From: Novosphingobium sp. G106 | GTDB lineage: Bacteria; Pseudomonadota; Alphaproteobacteria; Sphingomonadales; Sphingomonadaceae | Length of the DNA: 64,000 bases | NCBI RefSeq assembly: GCF_019075875.1 | Contig: NZ_JAHOOZ010000005.1 | Location: 1 to 64,000 of the forward strand | Direction of reading: 5' to 3' | In this document: positions 43,608 to 52,142 of the stretch, piece after piece | How positions within the stretch are numbered: position 1 is the first letter of the stretch | Layout of the letters: the number at the start of each line of letters is the position of its first letter | The notes under the pieces: generated by a model | The model's database searches: none | The model's input: the letters and a program-made list of their open reading frames with translations, nothing else | Told to the model about the DNA's origin: nothing | Made by a program: the position numbers and the translations under genes

Positions 43608-45385
43608 ATGACCATCCAGACCATCCAACTGAACAAGCTGGCGCTTTCCGACCTCAACGTGCGGAAGGTGAAGCCCAAGGAAATCGAAGCCCTCGCAGCC
43701 GACATTCAGGCGCGGGGCGTGCTGCAAAACCTGATCGGCTATGATGAGGACGGCAAGATCAAGATTTGCGCTGGAGGGCGGCGCTACCGGGCCTTGAAGC
43801 TGTTGCAGAAGGCAAAGACCATCCCCGGCACTTTCGAGGTTCCCGTTGAAATCCGCAGCAAGGACGAGGCGCTGGAAATCTCTCTTGCCGAGAACGCGCA
43901 GCGTGAGGACATGCACCCCGCCGATGCCATCGCCGCCTATCGGGCGATCATCGACAGCGGCAAAGACGTTGACGATGTTGCAGCATCGTTCGGCGTCTCC
44001 CCCCGCCTATGTCCGCCGCGTGTTGAAGCTGGCGGCGCTGCACCCGACCATTCTCAAAGCCTTCCAGAAAGACGAAATCGGCATGGGCGCGGCGCAGGCT
44101 TTCGCGCTGACAGACGATCAGGACCGCCAGCTTGAGGTTTTCAAGCGCACCGGCGACAACGCCCACCAAATCCGCGCCATGCTCACCCAGGAGAAGGTTG
44201 CCGATACCGACAAGCATTTTCGCATTGTAGGCGAGGAAGCCTATTGCGCCGCAGGCGGCACCTTCACCACCGATCTTTTCGGAGAACGTCGCTATTGCGA
44301 TGATGCGGGCCTTGTCATGGACCTTGTGCAAGATCGGCTCGACGCCATCGCCAAGGCGGCGCGCGAAGATGGCTGGCGCGATGCAGAAGGGCAGCTCTAC
44401 CGGCCTGATTCCTACTGGATGCGCGGCCATCTGGAACCCGCTGGCGAGCGCCATCCGACCGAGGAAGAAACCGCGCAGCTGGTCGAGATCGAGGCGGCAA
44501 TCGCCAAGCGGGAAAGCGAGGTGGACGAGGACGAGCACGACTATGACGACGAGTTGCGCGCCCTGACCCGCAAGCAGGACGCTATCGTATCGGCTTGCCG
44601 CGTCTTCACCGCCGAGCAGAAGGCCGAGCACTCGCTTATCGTCTTCATCGGGCATGACGGTATCGAACAGGTTGCGTTCACGCGCAGCGCCAAGGGCACC
44701 GCCGCCGATGGCCCCAAGCCTCCCCGGCCCGACTACTCGCAGAAGGTCATGGATCAGCTGGGCGGCATCCGCACGATGGCGGTTCGGGAAGCCCTTGCCA
44801 GCGACCCGGAGCTGGCGCTGGACGTGCTCTTGACGGGCCTATTGGGGCAGGTTCGCGGCAACTCCTATTCGTGGCAACAAGCCGCCGAAATCACCGCCGA
44901 GAAGAACCGCTTCCATGTTGACGAGGCGATCATGGGCCATTCCACGATTGCCGACATTGACGAAATCGCGGGGGCCGATCTTGCCCGCTTGGCCGAGACA
45001 CCCACGCTGGACGACATGCGCCAGATGGACAGCGAAGCGAAATTGCGGCTGCTGGCCTACTGCGTGGCCTCGCAGATCACGAGCCTTTCGTTCCATAGCG
45101 ACCGCGACCGCCAGCTGGCGCAGATCGTCGGGGCCGCGCAGATCGACATGGCCGACAAGTGGGAACCCAATCAGGTATTCTATGACCAGCTTAGCAAGGC
45201 CACGCTCTTGAAGCTGCTGGCCGAAGGTTGCGGCAACGACGCCGCAGAGAATTGCCAGACCATGAAGCGCTCTGATCTTGCCGTGACGGTCAACGAGCGC
45301 CTTGCGGGGCGGCGCATCCTGCCCCCCCGCCCTTCGACCCTCTGCCTTGCCCGATGCCGCTGATAGCGAAAGCCAAGCGGCATGA
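43608..45385 (+). pseudogene. Large ParB/RepB/Spo0J-family protein (two apparent frameshifts)
   Basis: A protein of about 591 residues once two extra Cs are removed, in the runs at 43999-44004 (FGVSPAYVRRVLKL is restored) and 45322-45328; the 1778-nt length is two over a multiple of three. The N-terminal ParB domain includes GVLQNLIGYDEDG and CAGGRRYRALKLL, followed by the helix-turn-helix and a long acidic C-terminal region. It is unlike the partition ParB at 22442 and resembles the large ParB-like leading-region proteins of the YubM type. Leader module 1 lies directly upstream. Probably intact in reality. Confidence 0.85.
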
Positions 45386-45435
45386 CGGCATGGGGAGCGC
45401 GCTTCACTCCCGCGCTCCCCGCAAACTTGCAGGGC

Positions 45436-45451
45436 GGTGGCAGCTGCCACC
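45436..45451. repeat. Dispersed 16-bp palindrome, copy 8
   Basis: GGTGGCAGCTGCCACC, perfect, extended to 20 bp by GC/GC flanks; after the ParB-like gene, 74 bp before leader 2's own copy. Confidence 0.85.
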
Positions 45452-45500
45452 GCACCCATTTTACAGAACGCAGCCGGTAAAATCGGCCGCGTATAATGAG

Positions 45501-45766
45501 CGGCCAGGGCCGCGCGTTGCCGGTGGTGGCAGCTGCCACCGGGGGAACACCAAGGGCACCCGCCCTTTCGTTCCCGAAGCATAATCGACAGGACCGGGTT
45601 GCACGCCAAGTTCGGCCAGTTCCGGCGCGCGCGAGCGCCGGAGCCTCCCTAGCCGTGCCGCCCGCACCACTCCCATCGATTTTGCTTCCCCCCTCCCCAT
45701 CCCGCGCTTCGCCAGCGGGTCAGAGCCGCAGGCCGCAGGCAGCGGCTTCGCCTAAAGGAGTGAAAA
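45501..45766 (+). promoter_or_regulatory. Structured leader module 2 (before ardC)
   Basis: The same module as 43336-43607: GCGGCCAGGGCCGC, palindrome copy 9, nested GGGAAC/GTTCCC hairpin, conserved CCCATCGATTTTGCTTCC, terminal stems and TAAAGGAGTGAAAA. The variable part lies near 45600-45650. Confidence 0.8.
45525..45540. repeat. Dispersed 16-bp palindrome, copy 9
   Basis: GGTGGCAGCTGCCACC, perfect, in leader module 2. Confidence 0.85.
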
Positions 45767-46639
45767 ATGGCTAAGGAAACGAACCGGATCGACATTTATC
45801 AGGCCGTCACCGACGACATTCTTGCGATGCTGGAAGCGGGCACCAAGCCGTGGGTGAAGCCGTGGAGCGGTGGGCCGACCATTCCGCTCCGGCACAATGG
45901 GGTCGCCTATCGTGGGATCAACGTCCTCAGCCTTTGGGCCAGCGCTATGCGTCAGGGCTTCGCCTCGCCCTATTGGCTGACCTTCAAACAGGCGTTGGAG
46001 CTGGGCGGCAATGTCAGGAAGGGCAGCAAGGGAACCACCATTGTCTATGCCAACAAGCTTGTCGTGAAAGACTCCGAGACGGACAACGAGCGCGCCATTC
46101 CGTTCTTGAAACGATACACGGTTTTCAATGCCGATCAGGTCGAAGGACTGGACGGCAAATATCCCGCGCCCGCCCCGATCATCACCAATCCCGAAACCCG
46201 CGACGTTGAGCTTGAAGTGATGTTCTCTCGCATCGACGCAACCGTTCGCATCGGCGGATCGCAAGCCTATTACCACACCCGCGACGACTATATCCAAATG
46301 CCCGCTTTTGAAGCGTTCCATTCCGCCGACGACTACTATGCCACGCTTGCGCATGAGGCCGTGCATCATGCAGGGCATGAAAGCCGCCTCAACCGAAAAA
46401 CCCTGATTTCAACGAGCCGCGCCGACTATGCGAGGGACGAACTCGTGGCCGAGCTGGGCGCATCCTTCATCGGCGCGATTGTCGGTTTCAAGGTCGAGGA
46501 ACGCGAAGACCATGCCGCGTATATCGAGCACTGGTTGACCGCGCTCCGCAACGACAAGCGCGCCATTTTTGAGGCAGCCCGCGAGGCGCAGAACGCCGCC
46601 GACTACCTGTTGGCGATGATGACCGACCAAGCGGATTGA
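45767..46639 (+). CDS. ardC: ArdC-type antirestriction protein
   Basis: 290 residues. The N-terminal ssDNA-binding domain contains WVKPWSGG and the fold around RGINVLSLW; the C-terminal zincin-like domain has HEAVHHAGH (His196 and following) and DELVAELGASF supplying the third metal ligand. ArdC protects incoming plasmid DNA from type I and II restriction. It is expressed behind leader module 2 and followed by a strong terminator. The location fits the leading region. Confidence 0.92.
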   Translation: MAKETNRIDIYQAVTDDILAMLEAGTKPWVKPWSGGPTIPLRHNGVAYRGINVLSLWASAMRQGFASPYWLTFKQALELGGNVRKGSKGTTIVYANKLVVKDSETDNERAIPFLKRYTVFNADQVEGLDGKYPAPAPIITNPETRDVELEVMFSRIDATVRIGGSQAYYHTRDDYIQMPAFEAFHSADDYYATLAHEAVHHAGHESRLNRKTLISTSRADYARDELVAELGASFIGAIVGFKVEEREDHAAYIEHWLTALRNDKRAIFEAAREAQNAADYLLAMMTDQAD

Positions 46640-46662
46640 ATGCCCCGCCCCGCAAAATGCAC

Positions 46663-46688
46663 GAGACGCCGCGCTTGCGCGGCGTCTC
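46663..46688 (+). terminator. Terminator after ardC
   Basis: A perfect 11-bp stem GAGACGCCGCG/CGCGGCGTCTC with a CTTG loop, followed by ATTTC. It separates ardC from the toxin pair. Confidence 0.8.
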
Positions 46689-46706
46689 ATTTCAGGAAAG
46701 TGAAAT

Positions 46707-47048
46707 ATGGGGGGCTACTCAATGTGGTTTATATACAAATCCCGACATGTTAACTATGGGCGGGAGCAGGTCGTTTTTAGGTGCAAAATGGAAAATATCA
46801 TCGACACCTACAGGAATCGCATCAAGGCGATGGGGTATGAGCCGCGTCGGCAGGAAGACATTCCTGACGTGATGGCAGCTTATTGCGAAGCAATCGCAAA
46901 TTGCAAGATTGAAGGACTTGAATTGGTTTCGGATGACCACTCTTTTTGTTTGCTGTTGGTCGAAACCCAAATTCCCGTCGATGTGGCGATTGGTCTGGCG
47001 CAGGACTACAACCGTGATGTTCTGTCCCGCCAGAAACTTGCTGCATGA
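46707..47048 (+). CDS. VbhA-like antitoxin of the Fic protein
   Basis: 113 residues. The stretch AIANCKIEGLELV matches the Fic-inhibitory helix of VbhA-type antitoxins, whose motif is S/T-x-x-x-E-G. Here the Ser position is Asn and Glu-Gly is kept. The C-terminus is helical. AGGAAAG precedes the ATG. The stop is immediately followed by the Fic start, so the two are coupled; antitoxin first is the usual order. The Asn makes inhibition strength uncertain. Confidence 0.65.
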   Translation: MGGYSMWFIYKSRHVNYGREQVVFRCKMENIIDTYRNRIKAMGYEPRRQEDIPDVMAAYCEAIANCKIEGLELVSDDHSFCLLLVETQIPVDVAIGLAQDYNRDVLSRQKLAA

Positions 47049-48332
47049 TTGGTGAGCGACCCTTACACCTGGCGTAACAGCGACGTTCTTCGGAACAAGC
47101 TGGGAATCCGCGACGATAATATTCTCAAGGAGCGAGAAGCTTTCTTCTCGGTTGTCCGGCATGGCGAGCTGATTGTGCAGCGCGCCATGCCGGCGACGAA
47201 TGCGCGCGAGTATCGCGAACTGCACAATCATCTGTTTCAGGATGTATATGATTGGGCGGGGCGCTTTCGGACTGTGGACATAAGCAAACCCGGCAGCACT
47301 TTTGCGCGAGCGCACTTCATTGCCCGCAGCATGGAGCACGAATTTAAGCAGCTGCCCGACCTCCAAACCCTCAAGTCGATGGATCGTGATCGCTTTGCCG
47401 ATACCATGGGACGGCATATCTCCGAATTAAATGCCGTTCATCCGTTCCGTGAGGGCAATGGTCGTACCATGCGGCTGCACTTGCAGCTACATTCCCTTGC
47501 GGCCGAAAAATTCGTCTCGATCCAGGCAATGGGGCCGAAGGACTGGATGGAGGCGAGCCGCGATAGCTTCCATACCGGAAATCACGCCTCCCTCGCCAAA
47601 GTTATCCGTGATGCCATGCCCCTCGAACAGAGCCGCGTCGAGCCAGCGCGCGGGCCAGCGGGCATCGCGTTTCCGCCCTCGATGGAATCTCTCATGCCAG
47701 CTGGCGAACGGCGCGCTATGAGCATCGAGCAAGCCAAGGATCAGATCAGCCGTTACTTACCTACTGCGCAAACCGTTGCGTCGCGGCAGTATGAGCAGCT
47801 TAACCGGATCGCGGAAACGTCCGCTGACATGCGCCAGCTAGCCGCCCGTTCTGCGCAGGAACTCGCCTTTTTCCGTGATCCCAAAGGGCCGATGCACCAC
47901 CTTCAACTGATCGAACAGCGCCGCTATCATCAAATCGAAGTCAGTTGGTCCGAGGGCATGGACCCGCTGCAACGAGTCCGCGCCATCAGCGCGGGCACTG
48001 CTGATTTCCTTTCGAAAATGACCGACCGCGACATTCAGGCCGCCGATCGCGTGCTACGTCTGCAAGTCATGCCTCCCGGCGTCAGTCAGGTTGATCTACG
48101 CCTTGCCGCGCAATTCGAGAAAAACTCGCCTGAGCAGAACCGGGCCGATGCCAGGTTCGCGCAATTCCAGCTGGCCATTGATAAGCGCGTCGCCACAGCT
48201 ACCGAGCGCGGCGCATCGAAGGAACAGCTGGCGCAGATCGTCGAAAGCGCAAAGGTGCATGTCGCCGCAACATTGCGCGAAGGCAAATCACCGACACAGG
48301 CGGCCGAGAAATCAAAGGACCGCGAGCGCTGA
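47049..48332 (+). CDS. Fic-domain AMP-transferase toxin
   Basis: About 427 residues. The N-terminal Fic domain carries the full active-site motif HPFREGNGRT (from residue 131), with His as the catalytic base; members AMPylate targets such as gyrase and topoisomerase IV (VbhT) and arrest growth. The C-terminal 200 residues are helical, hydrophilic and without a motif I can name; in VbhT this place holds a BID secretion signal. The start is TTG 47049 or GTG 47052, directly after the antitoxin stop. It probably acts as a plasmid-addiction module, perhaps also delivered by the T4SS. Confidence 0.85.
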   Translation: MVSDPYTWRNSDVLRNKLGIRDDNILKEREAFFSVVRHGELIVQRAMPATNAREYRELHNHLFQDVYDWAGRFRTVDISKPGSTFARAHFIARSMEHEFKQLPDLQTLKSMDRDRFADTMGRHISELNAVHPFREGNGRTMRLHLQLHSLAAEKFVSIQAMGPKDWMEASRDSFHTGNHASLAKVIRDAMPLEQSRVEPARGPAGIAFPPSMESLMPAGERRAMSIEQAKDQISRYLPTAQTVASRQYEQLNRIAETSADMRQLAARSAQELAFFRDPKGPMHHLQLIEQRRYHQIEVSWSEGMDPLQRVRAISAGTADFLSKMTDRDIQAADRVLRLQVMPPGVSQVDLRLAAQFEKNSPEQNRADARFAQFQLAIDKRVATATERGASKEQLAQIVESAKVHVAATLREGKSPTQAAEKSKDRER

Positions 48333-48384
48333 AAATGAGCGGCCAGGGCCGCGCGCCTAGTAGTCTGTCAGCTGCCACATAGGA

Positions 48385-48661
48385 TCGAGCGGCCCAGGGC
48401 CGCGCCCCGTCAGTGGTGGCAGTTGCCACCGGGGGGAACACCAAGGGCACCCGCCCTTTCGTTCCCGAAGCATAATCGACAGGACCGGGTTGCTCGACAA
48501 GTTCGGCCAGTTCCGGCGCGCTCGCGCGCGCCGGGGCCTCCCTAGACGCGCCGCCCGCACCACTCCCATCGATTTTGCTTCCCCCCTCCCCATCCCGCGC
48601 TTCGCCAGCGGGTCAGAGCCGCAGGCCGCAGGCAGCGGCTTCGCCTAAAGGAGTGAGGAAA
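48385..48661 (+). promoter_or_regulatory. Structured leader module 3 (before the DUF3768 gene)
   Basis: The third copy: GAGCGGCCCAGGGCCGCGCC, palindrome copy 10 (AGTT centre), nested hairpin, terminal stems and TAAAGGAGTGAGGAAA before the ATG. A partial duplicate of the upstream part (GCGGCCAGGGCCGC and a degenerate palindrome half, 48339-48379) precedes it. Confidence 0.8.
48415..48430. repeat. Dispersed 16-bp palindrome, copy 10
   Basis: GGTGGCAGTTGCCACC (one central base altered, as in copy 4), in leader module 3. A degenerate half copy lies at about 48364-48379. Confidence 0.8.
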
Positions 48662-48800
48662 ATGGAAGCGACAACTGACCAGATCGCCACCATCGCGGCG
48701 CTGAACGACATTGCGCGGCGAACGATGGGTGTGACTTGTCGCACCGTGATTACGCAAGGCATCGCGGCGCTGGACGAGAACACGCAGTCCGACATTCTCA

Positions 48801-48808
48801 AGATGATC
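48801..48808. repeat. Target site duplication, left (AGATGATC)
   Basis: AGATGATC immediately before the IS66 left end, repeated at 51916-51923. Confidence 0.95.
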
Positions 48809-48842
48809 GTAAGCGCCGACGGAAGGCGGCGTTGACGTAGGG

Positions 48843-49436
48843 CTATTTGGGTTTCCGCGGACGCGGCGCCCATTTCTTGGCGAGTGCCGCGAAGCGAGCG
48901 TGGATCACCGCGATGTTCGGCTGAGCGTGACTGTCATGGTCATCGCCAAGGGCTTCCAACGCCTCCTCGTGGTATTCATGCGCCGGATCGGTGAGCGCCT
49001 CCAGCTTTTCGGCATACCCCCACGGACCACCCGAGTCTTCCGGCGGTCGCATCCCGGTAGCTTCCAGCAGGCGGGGATAGCTTCCTTGTGGATCAGCCGG
49101 GGCGATACCCTGGATTTTGACGCTGTGCTCCCATCCATCGCCGAAGTCGTAGAGGTAGTGGAAGGTCTTGCCGCGCATTCCCTCCAACGCCTCAGCGAGG
49201 GTCGTCTTTCGAGCATCAAGCGGGCCACCAAAGCCGTAGGACGGATCAGGGATGCCGAAGCCCGTGCGCCCGAAGGTCAGCTCCCACAGATGGCTATCCG
49301 TCCATCCCAACGCTTCCTGGAAGGTAGTATGCAAACGATCGAGCCGGATGCCGAGCGGCACTTCGATCGTGCGGCTCACGGCCGGTGTCACGTCATCCAT
49401 ATTGATCGTCAAGCGCACGACGAAGGCGTTGCTCAA
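48843..49436 (-). CDS. pRiA4b ORF-3-like passenger protein of the IS66 element
   Basis: 197 residues from TTG 49436, which overlaps the tnpC stop as TTGA. Matches the pRiA4b ORF-3 family: [45 protein letters not shown] and [11 protein letters not shown]. Function unknown. It is inside the inverted repeats and coupled to tnpC, so it moves with the element. Confidence 0.85.
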   Translation of the reverse strand: MSNAFVVRLTINMDDVTPAVSRTIEVPLGIRLDRLHTTFQEALGWTDSHLWELTFGRTGFGIPDPSYGFGGPLDARKTTLAEALEGMRGKTFHYLYDFGDGWEHSVKIQGIAPADPQGSYPRLLEATGMRPPEDSGGPWGYAEKLEALTDPAHEYHEEALEALGDDHDSHAQPNIAVIHARFAALAKKWAPRPRKPK

Positions 49437-51022
49437 GCAGCTTGCTCCAGGTTCTGGATCGCTCTTGCGGCCTGCCAGTTCCACGGCAGGAGTTCGTCGA
49501 TCCGGTTGATCGGATGGCTGCCGATACGCTCGATCACGTCGGTGAACCAGGCTTCGGGCTCCACGCCGTTCAGGCGGCATGTTTCGGCAAGCGAGTAAAA
49601 CAGCGCCGAGGCATCTCCGCCTTTGGTGGACCCGACGAACATCCAGTTGCGGCGCCCCAGAGCAACGCCGCGCAGGGCATTTTCGACCAGGTTGTTGCTG
49701 ATCTCAAGCAGGCCATTTTCGCAATAGCGAACCATCGCCGCCCAGCGGTTGAGGGGATAGCGACATGCCTTCGCCAAGGCGCTATCCGAAGACAATCCCT
49801 GCATCTGGGCTTGCAGCCATGGCCGCAAGGCAGCCAGCTTCGGGAGGGCCAGTTGCTGGCGAACCCGGCGTCGCTCATCGGGCGGCGCTCCCTTGATATC
49901 CCGTTCGATCGCGAACAATTCGCTGATCCTCACGACCGCTTCAGCCGCTACCGGCGATGGGTTCTTTTCAAGTATATCGGTGAACTTGCGCCGCGCGTGC
50001 GCCCAGCAGCCCACCTCGATCACGCCGCGCGGTGCCTTCGTCTTGGGGTCATGATATAGCGCATTGTAGCCCGCATAGCCGTCCGCCTGAAGGTATCCGC
50101 GGTAACCGGCAAGGTGGGCCGCCGGATGCTTACCGCCGCGCCCGGTCGTGAAGCGGAACGCCACGGCAGGCGGGCTCATGTCCCCGCTTGAGCGGCTGTC
50201 GCGCAGATAGACCCAGAAGTAGGCGGTATGGCTACCGTCTTCGCCCTGAAGCAGGGTCACTGGGGTCTCGTCGCCGTGTATCTTTGGAGCTTCGAGGATG
50301 TGGGCGAGCAACCGTTCGCCGAGCGGTGCCATCAACCAGGCCAACTTACGGGACCAGCGGCCCATCACATCGCGATCGATCTCCACCCCTTGGCGGCGCA
50401 GGATCACCGACTGGCGATGCCAGGGCTGATGATCGACGAAGCGGCTGACGACGAGGTGCGCGAGTAATGCGCTGCTTGCCATCACCTTGGGCAACGGCAG
50501 ATCGATGGCCGGCGCCTGGCGGATCGTTTCGCATGAGCGACAAGCGATGCGAGGGCGAACATGACGCAGGACACGGAAGCAGGCGGGCACGTAATCCAGC
50601 ACTTCACTGACGTCTTCGCAGATGACGGTCTCTTTGCCACCGCAGCCGCATGGCTCCGGAAGATGCTGCGTCGTCTGGCGCGGGATATGTGGTGGGATCG
50701 GCGCCCGAGTTCCGGCTTTGCGCGTCGGTTTCGCACCTGACGCCATAGTAGCGTCATCATTGGCCGGCGCCGGGGCATCGACATCCTCGAACATCAGGCG
50801 CAACTGCGCGATGTCCATTTTCTCGGAGCTGCGCCCGAACTGGACGCGCAACAGCCGGGCAAGACGGTGCTCCAGCTTTTCGATCGTCAGGCCCTGAGCT
50901 TTGACGGTCTGCTTTGCTGCCCCCAGTTCGGCCCGCTCCAACTCCATGACCTCAGCTATCTCCCGCAGCATTTTCTGCAGGAGAACGGGGTCTGTCGGGA
51001 GGCGATCAAGGTCGAACCGCAT
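49433..51022 (-). CDS. tnpC: IS66-family transposase TnpC
   Basis: 529 residues: an N-terminal leucine-zipper/coiled coil, a zinc finger (CGCGG, with CRSCETI), and the DDE core with [21 protein letters not shown] and [18 protein letters not shown]. Length and motifs are those of a full-length IS66 transposase. Confidence 0.95.
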   Translation of the reverse strand: MRFDLDRLPTDPVLLQKMLREIAEVMELERAELGAAKQTVKAQGLTIEKLEHRLARLLRVQFGRSSEKMDIAQLRLMFEDVDAPAPANDDATMASGAKPTRKAGTRAPIPPHIPRQTTQHLPEPCGCGGKETVICEDVSEVLDYVPACFRVLRHVRPRIACRSCETIRQAPAIDLPLPKVMASSALLAHLVVSRFVDHQPWHRQSVILRRQGVEIDRDVMGRWSRKLAWLMAPLGERLLAHILEAPKIHGDETPVTLLQGEDGSHTAYFWVYLRDSRSSGDMSPPAVAFRFTTGRGGKHPAAHLAGYRGYLQADGYAGYNALYHDPKTKAPRGVIEVGCWAHARRKFTDILEKNPSPVAAEAVVRISELFAIERDIKGAPPDERRRVRQQLALPKLAALRPWLQAQMQGLSSDSALAKACRYPLNRWAAMVRYCENGLLEISNNLVENALRGVALGRRNWMFVGSTKGGDASALFYSLAETCRLNGVEPEAWFTDVIERIGSHPINRIDELLPWNWQAARAIQNLEQAA

Positions 51023-51090
51023 GCCCCGGACTATAGCGCAAGCGGCATTTCCCGCCTACATAAAACGGCAGTTTTCCGAGCTTTTATCGC

Positions 51091-51450
51091 TCATGCGAGG
51101 GTCGGCACGAGCACCTCGTCGTGAACAATCGCCTGCCGCCAATCCAGTCCCTCGATCAGCATCGCCAACTGCGCGGCCGAGAGCCGCGCTGCTCCCCCGT
51201 CCTGGGTTCTGGGCCATACGAACTTTCTGCGCTCGAGGCGTTTTGCATAAAGACAAAGTCCTGATCCGTCCCAGACCAAGGCCTTCAATCTATCGCCTCT
51301 TTTACCGCGGAACAGGAAAACGGCGCCAGAGAAAGGATCGAGCTGGAGGATATTGCGCACCTGCGCGGACAGTCCATCAAAGCCCTTGCGCATGTCGCAC
51401 GGCGCCAGCGACAGATAGATCTTCGCCGACGGCGGCAGCGTCAGGCTCAA
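51091..51450 (-). CDS. tnpB: IS66 TnpB accessory protein
   Basis: 119 residues of the IS66 Orf2 family: YLSLAPCDMRKGFDGLSAQV, FLFRGKRGDRLKALVWDG and LERRKFVWPR. Four-nt overlap with tnpA; required for transposition in IS66 members. Confidence 0.93.
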   Translation of the reverse strand: MSLTLPPSAKIYLSLAPCDMRKGFDGLSAQVRNILQLDPFSGAVFLFRGKRGDRLKALVWDGSGLCLYAKRLERRKFVWPRTQDGGAARLSAAQLAMLIEGLDWRQAIVHDEVLVPTLA

Positions 51451-51854
51451 CGTTCAAGCTCCCCGATAACCTCGAGCGCCAATCTCAACGCTTCTTTGTC
51501 GACCAGCCCGTCGATCGACACGGTAAAGCCGCCGCTGCGCCGGATTTCGATCCGGCCGGGGTCGGATGGCGTGGTCAGCGGTTCGGCGGGCGTCAGTTCG
51601 ACAGGCACGAACCCGGCCATCGCGCCGCGGAGCAATTGCTTGCGCCAGGTGTAGAGCTGACCGGTCCCGATCCCGTACCGACGCGCGACCACCGCCATGA
51701 TGGCGCCCGGCTGCGTGGTCTCCTTCAGGATCGCCAGCTTCTCCTCGTCGCTCCAGTGCCGACGCCGCTCCACTCGTACGACCGCTCCGCCATCCCGGCG
51801 AGCACTCATACGAGGCTCTTTTGACTGCTCGATATCCACTCGCAAGGCCTCCAT
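51447..51854 (-). CDS. tnpA: IS66 TnpA accessory protein
   Basis: About 135 residues from Met 51854, with a helix-turn-helix (RRHWSDEEKLAIL and VARRYGIGTGQLYTWRKQLL). The frame is open to Met 51890, so the start is uncertain. Confidence 0.88.
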   Translation of the reverse strand: MEALRVDIEQSKEPRMSARRDGGAVVRVERRRHWSDEEKLAILKETTQPGAIMAVVARRYGIGTGQLYTWRKQLLRGAMAGFVPVELTPAEPLTTPSDPGRIEIRRSGGFTVSIDGLVDKEALRLALEVIGELER

Positions 51855-51915
51855 GTGCCCCGCGAAATTCACCCCTCTCTCGATCCACACAAGGCCGGGT
51901 TCCGTCGGCGCTTAC

Positions 51916-51923
51916 AGATGATC
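51916..51923. repeat. Target site duplication, right (AGATGATC)
   Basis: Second copy of the 8-bp duplication, following the IS66 right end; the DUF3768 reading continues directly after it. Confidence 0.95.
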
Positions 51924-52142
51924 GAGGGCTTTGAGGATTTCACACCCGACAACGACCCGCACGGCGAGCATGACGCCGGTTTCCTTTATCGTGATGTGAT
52001 CGGCCAATGGCATACCCGCTGGACTGACGACAGCACGCGCCCAGCCCTCTCGGTCATGTGGAAGTTCGACTATTAGGCCCAGTCGGCCCGAAGCTGCGAT
52101 TTTGGCCAGGTTGAAGAACGAACACTGAACGCTTGATTGATT

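Larger units (their letters stand above)
48809..51915 (-). mobile_element. IS66-family insertion sequence, 3107 bp, complete
   Basis: Terminal inverted repeats start GTAAGCGCCGACGGAA (48809) and end with the complement TTCCGTCGGCGCTTAC (to 51915), flanked by a perfect 8-bp duplication. The order tnpA-tnpB-tnpC plus a passenger gene, all on the minus strand, is standard for IS66. The perfect duplication and intact genes suggest a recent insertion into the DUF3768 gene. Confidence 0.95.
48662..52076 (+). pseudogene. DUF3768-family gene interrupted by an IS66 element
   Basis: Exons 48662-48808 and 51924-52076 join after removal of the element and one 8-bp duplication to give about 100 residues reading LKMIEGFEDFTPDNDPHGEHD across the junction, the DUF3768 signature. 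The 3' end is also cut: after MWKFDY a stop is provided by the first bases of the Tn3-like element at 52075, where family members normally continue. So the gene was hit twice. Leader module 3 lies directly upstream. Function of DUF3768 is unknown, though it is frequent in plasmids near ArdC and ParB genes. Confidence 0.8.

Noticed and set aside
20259..48430. The dispersed palindrome explained simply as intrinsic terminators
   Set aside because: Only the copy at 23521 is followed by a T-run; two copies lie inside genes and others in front of promoters or leaders.
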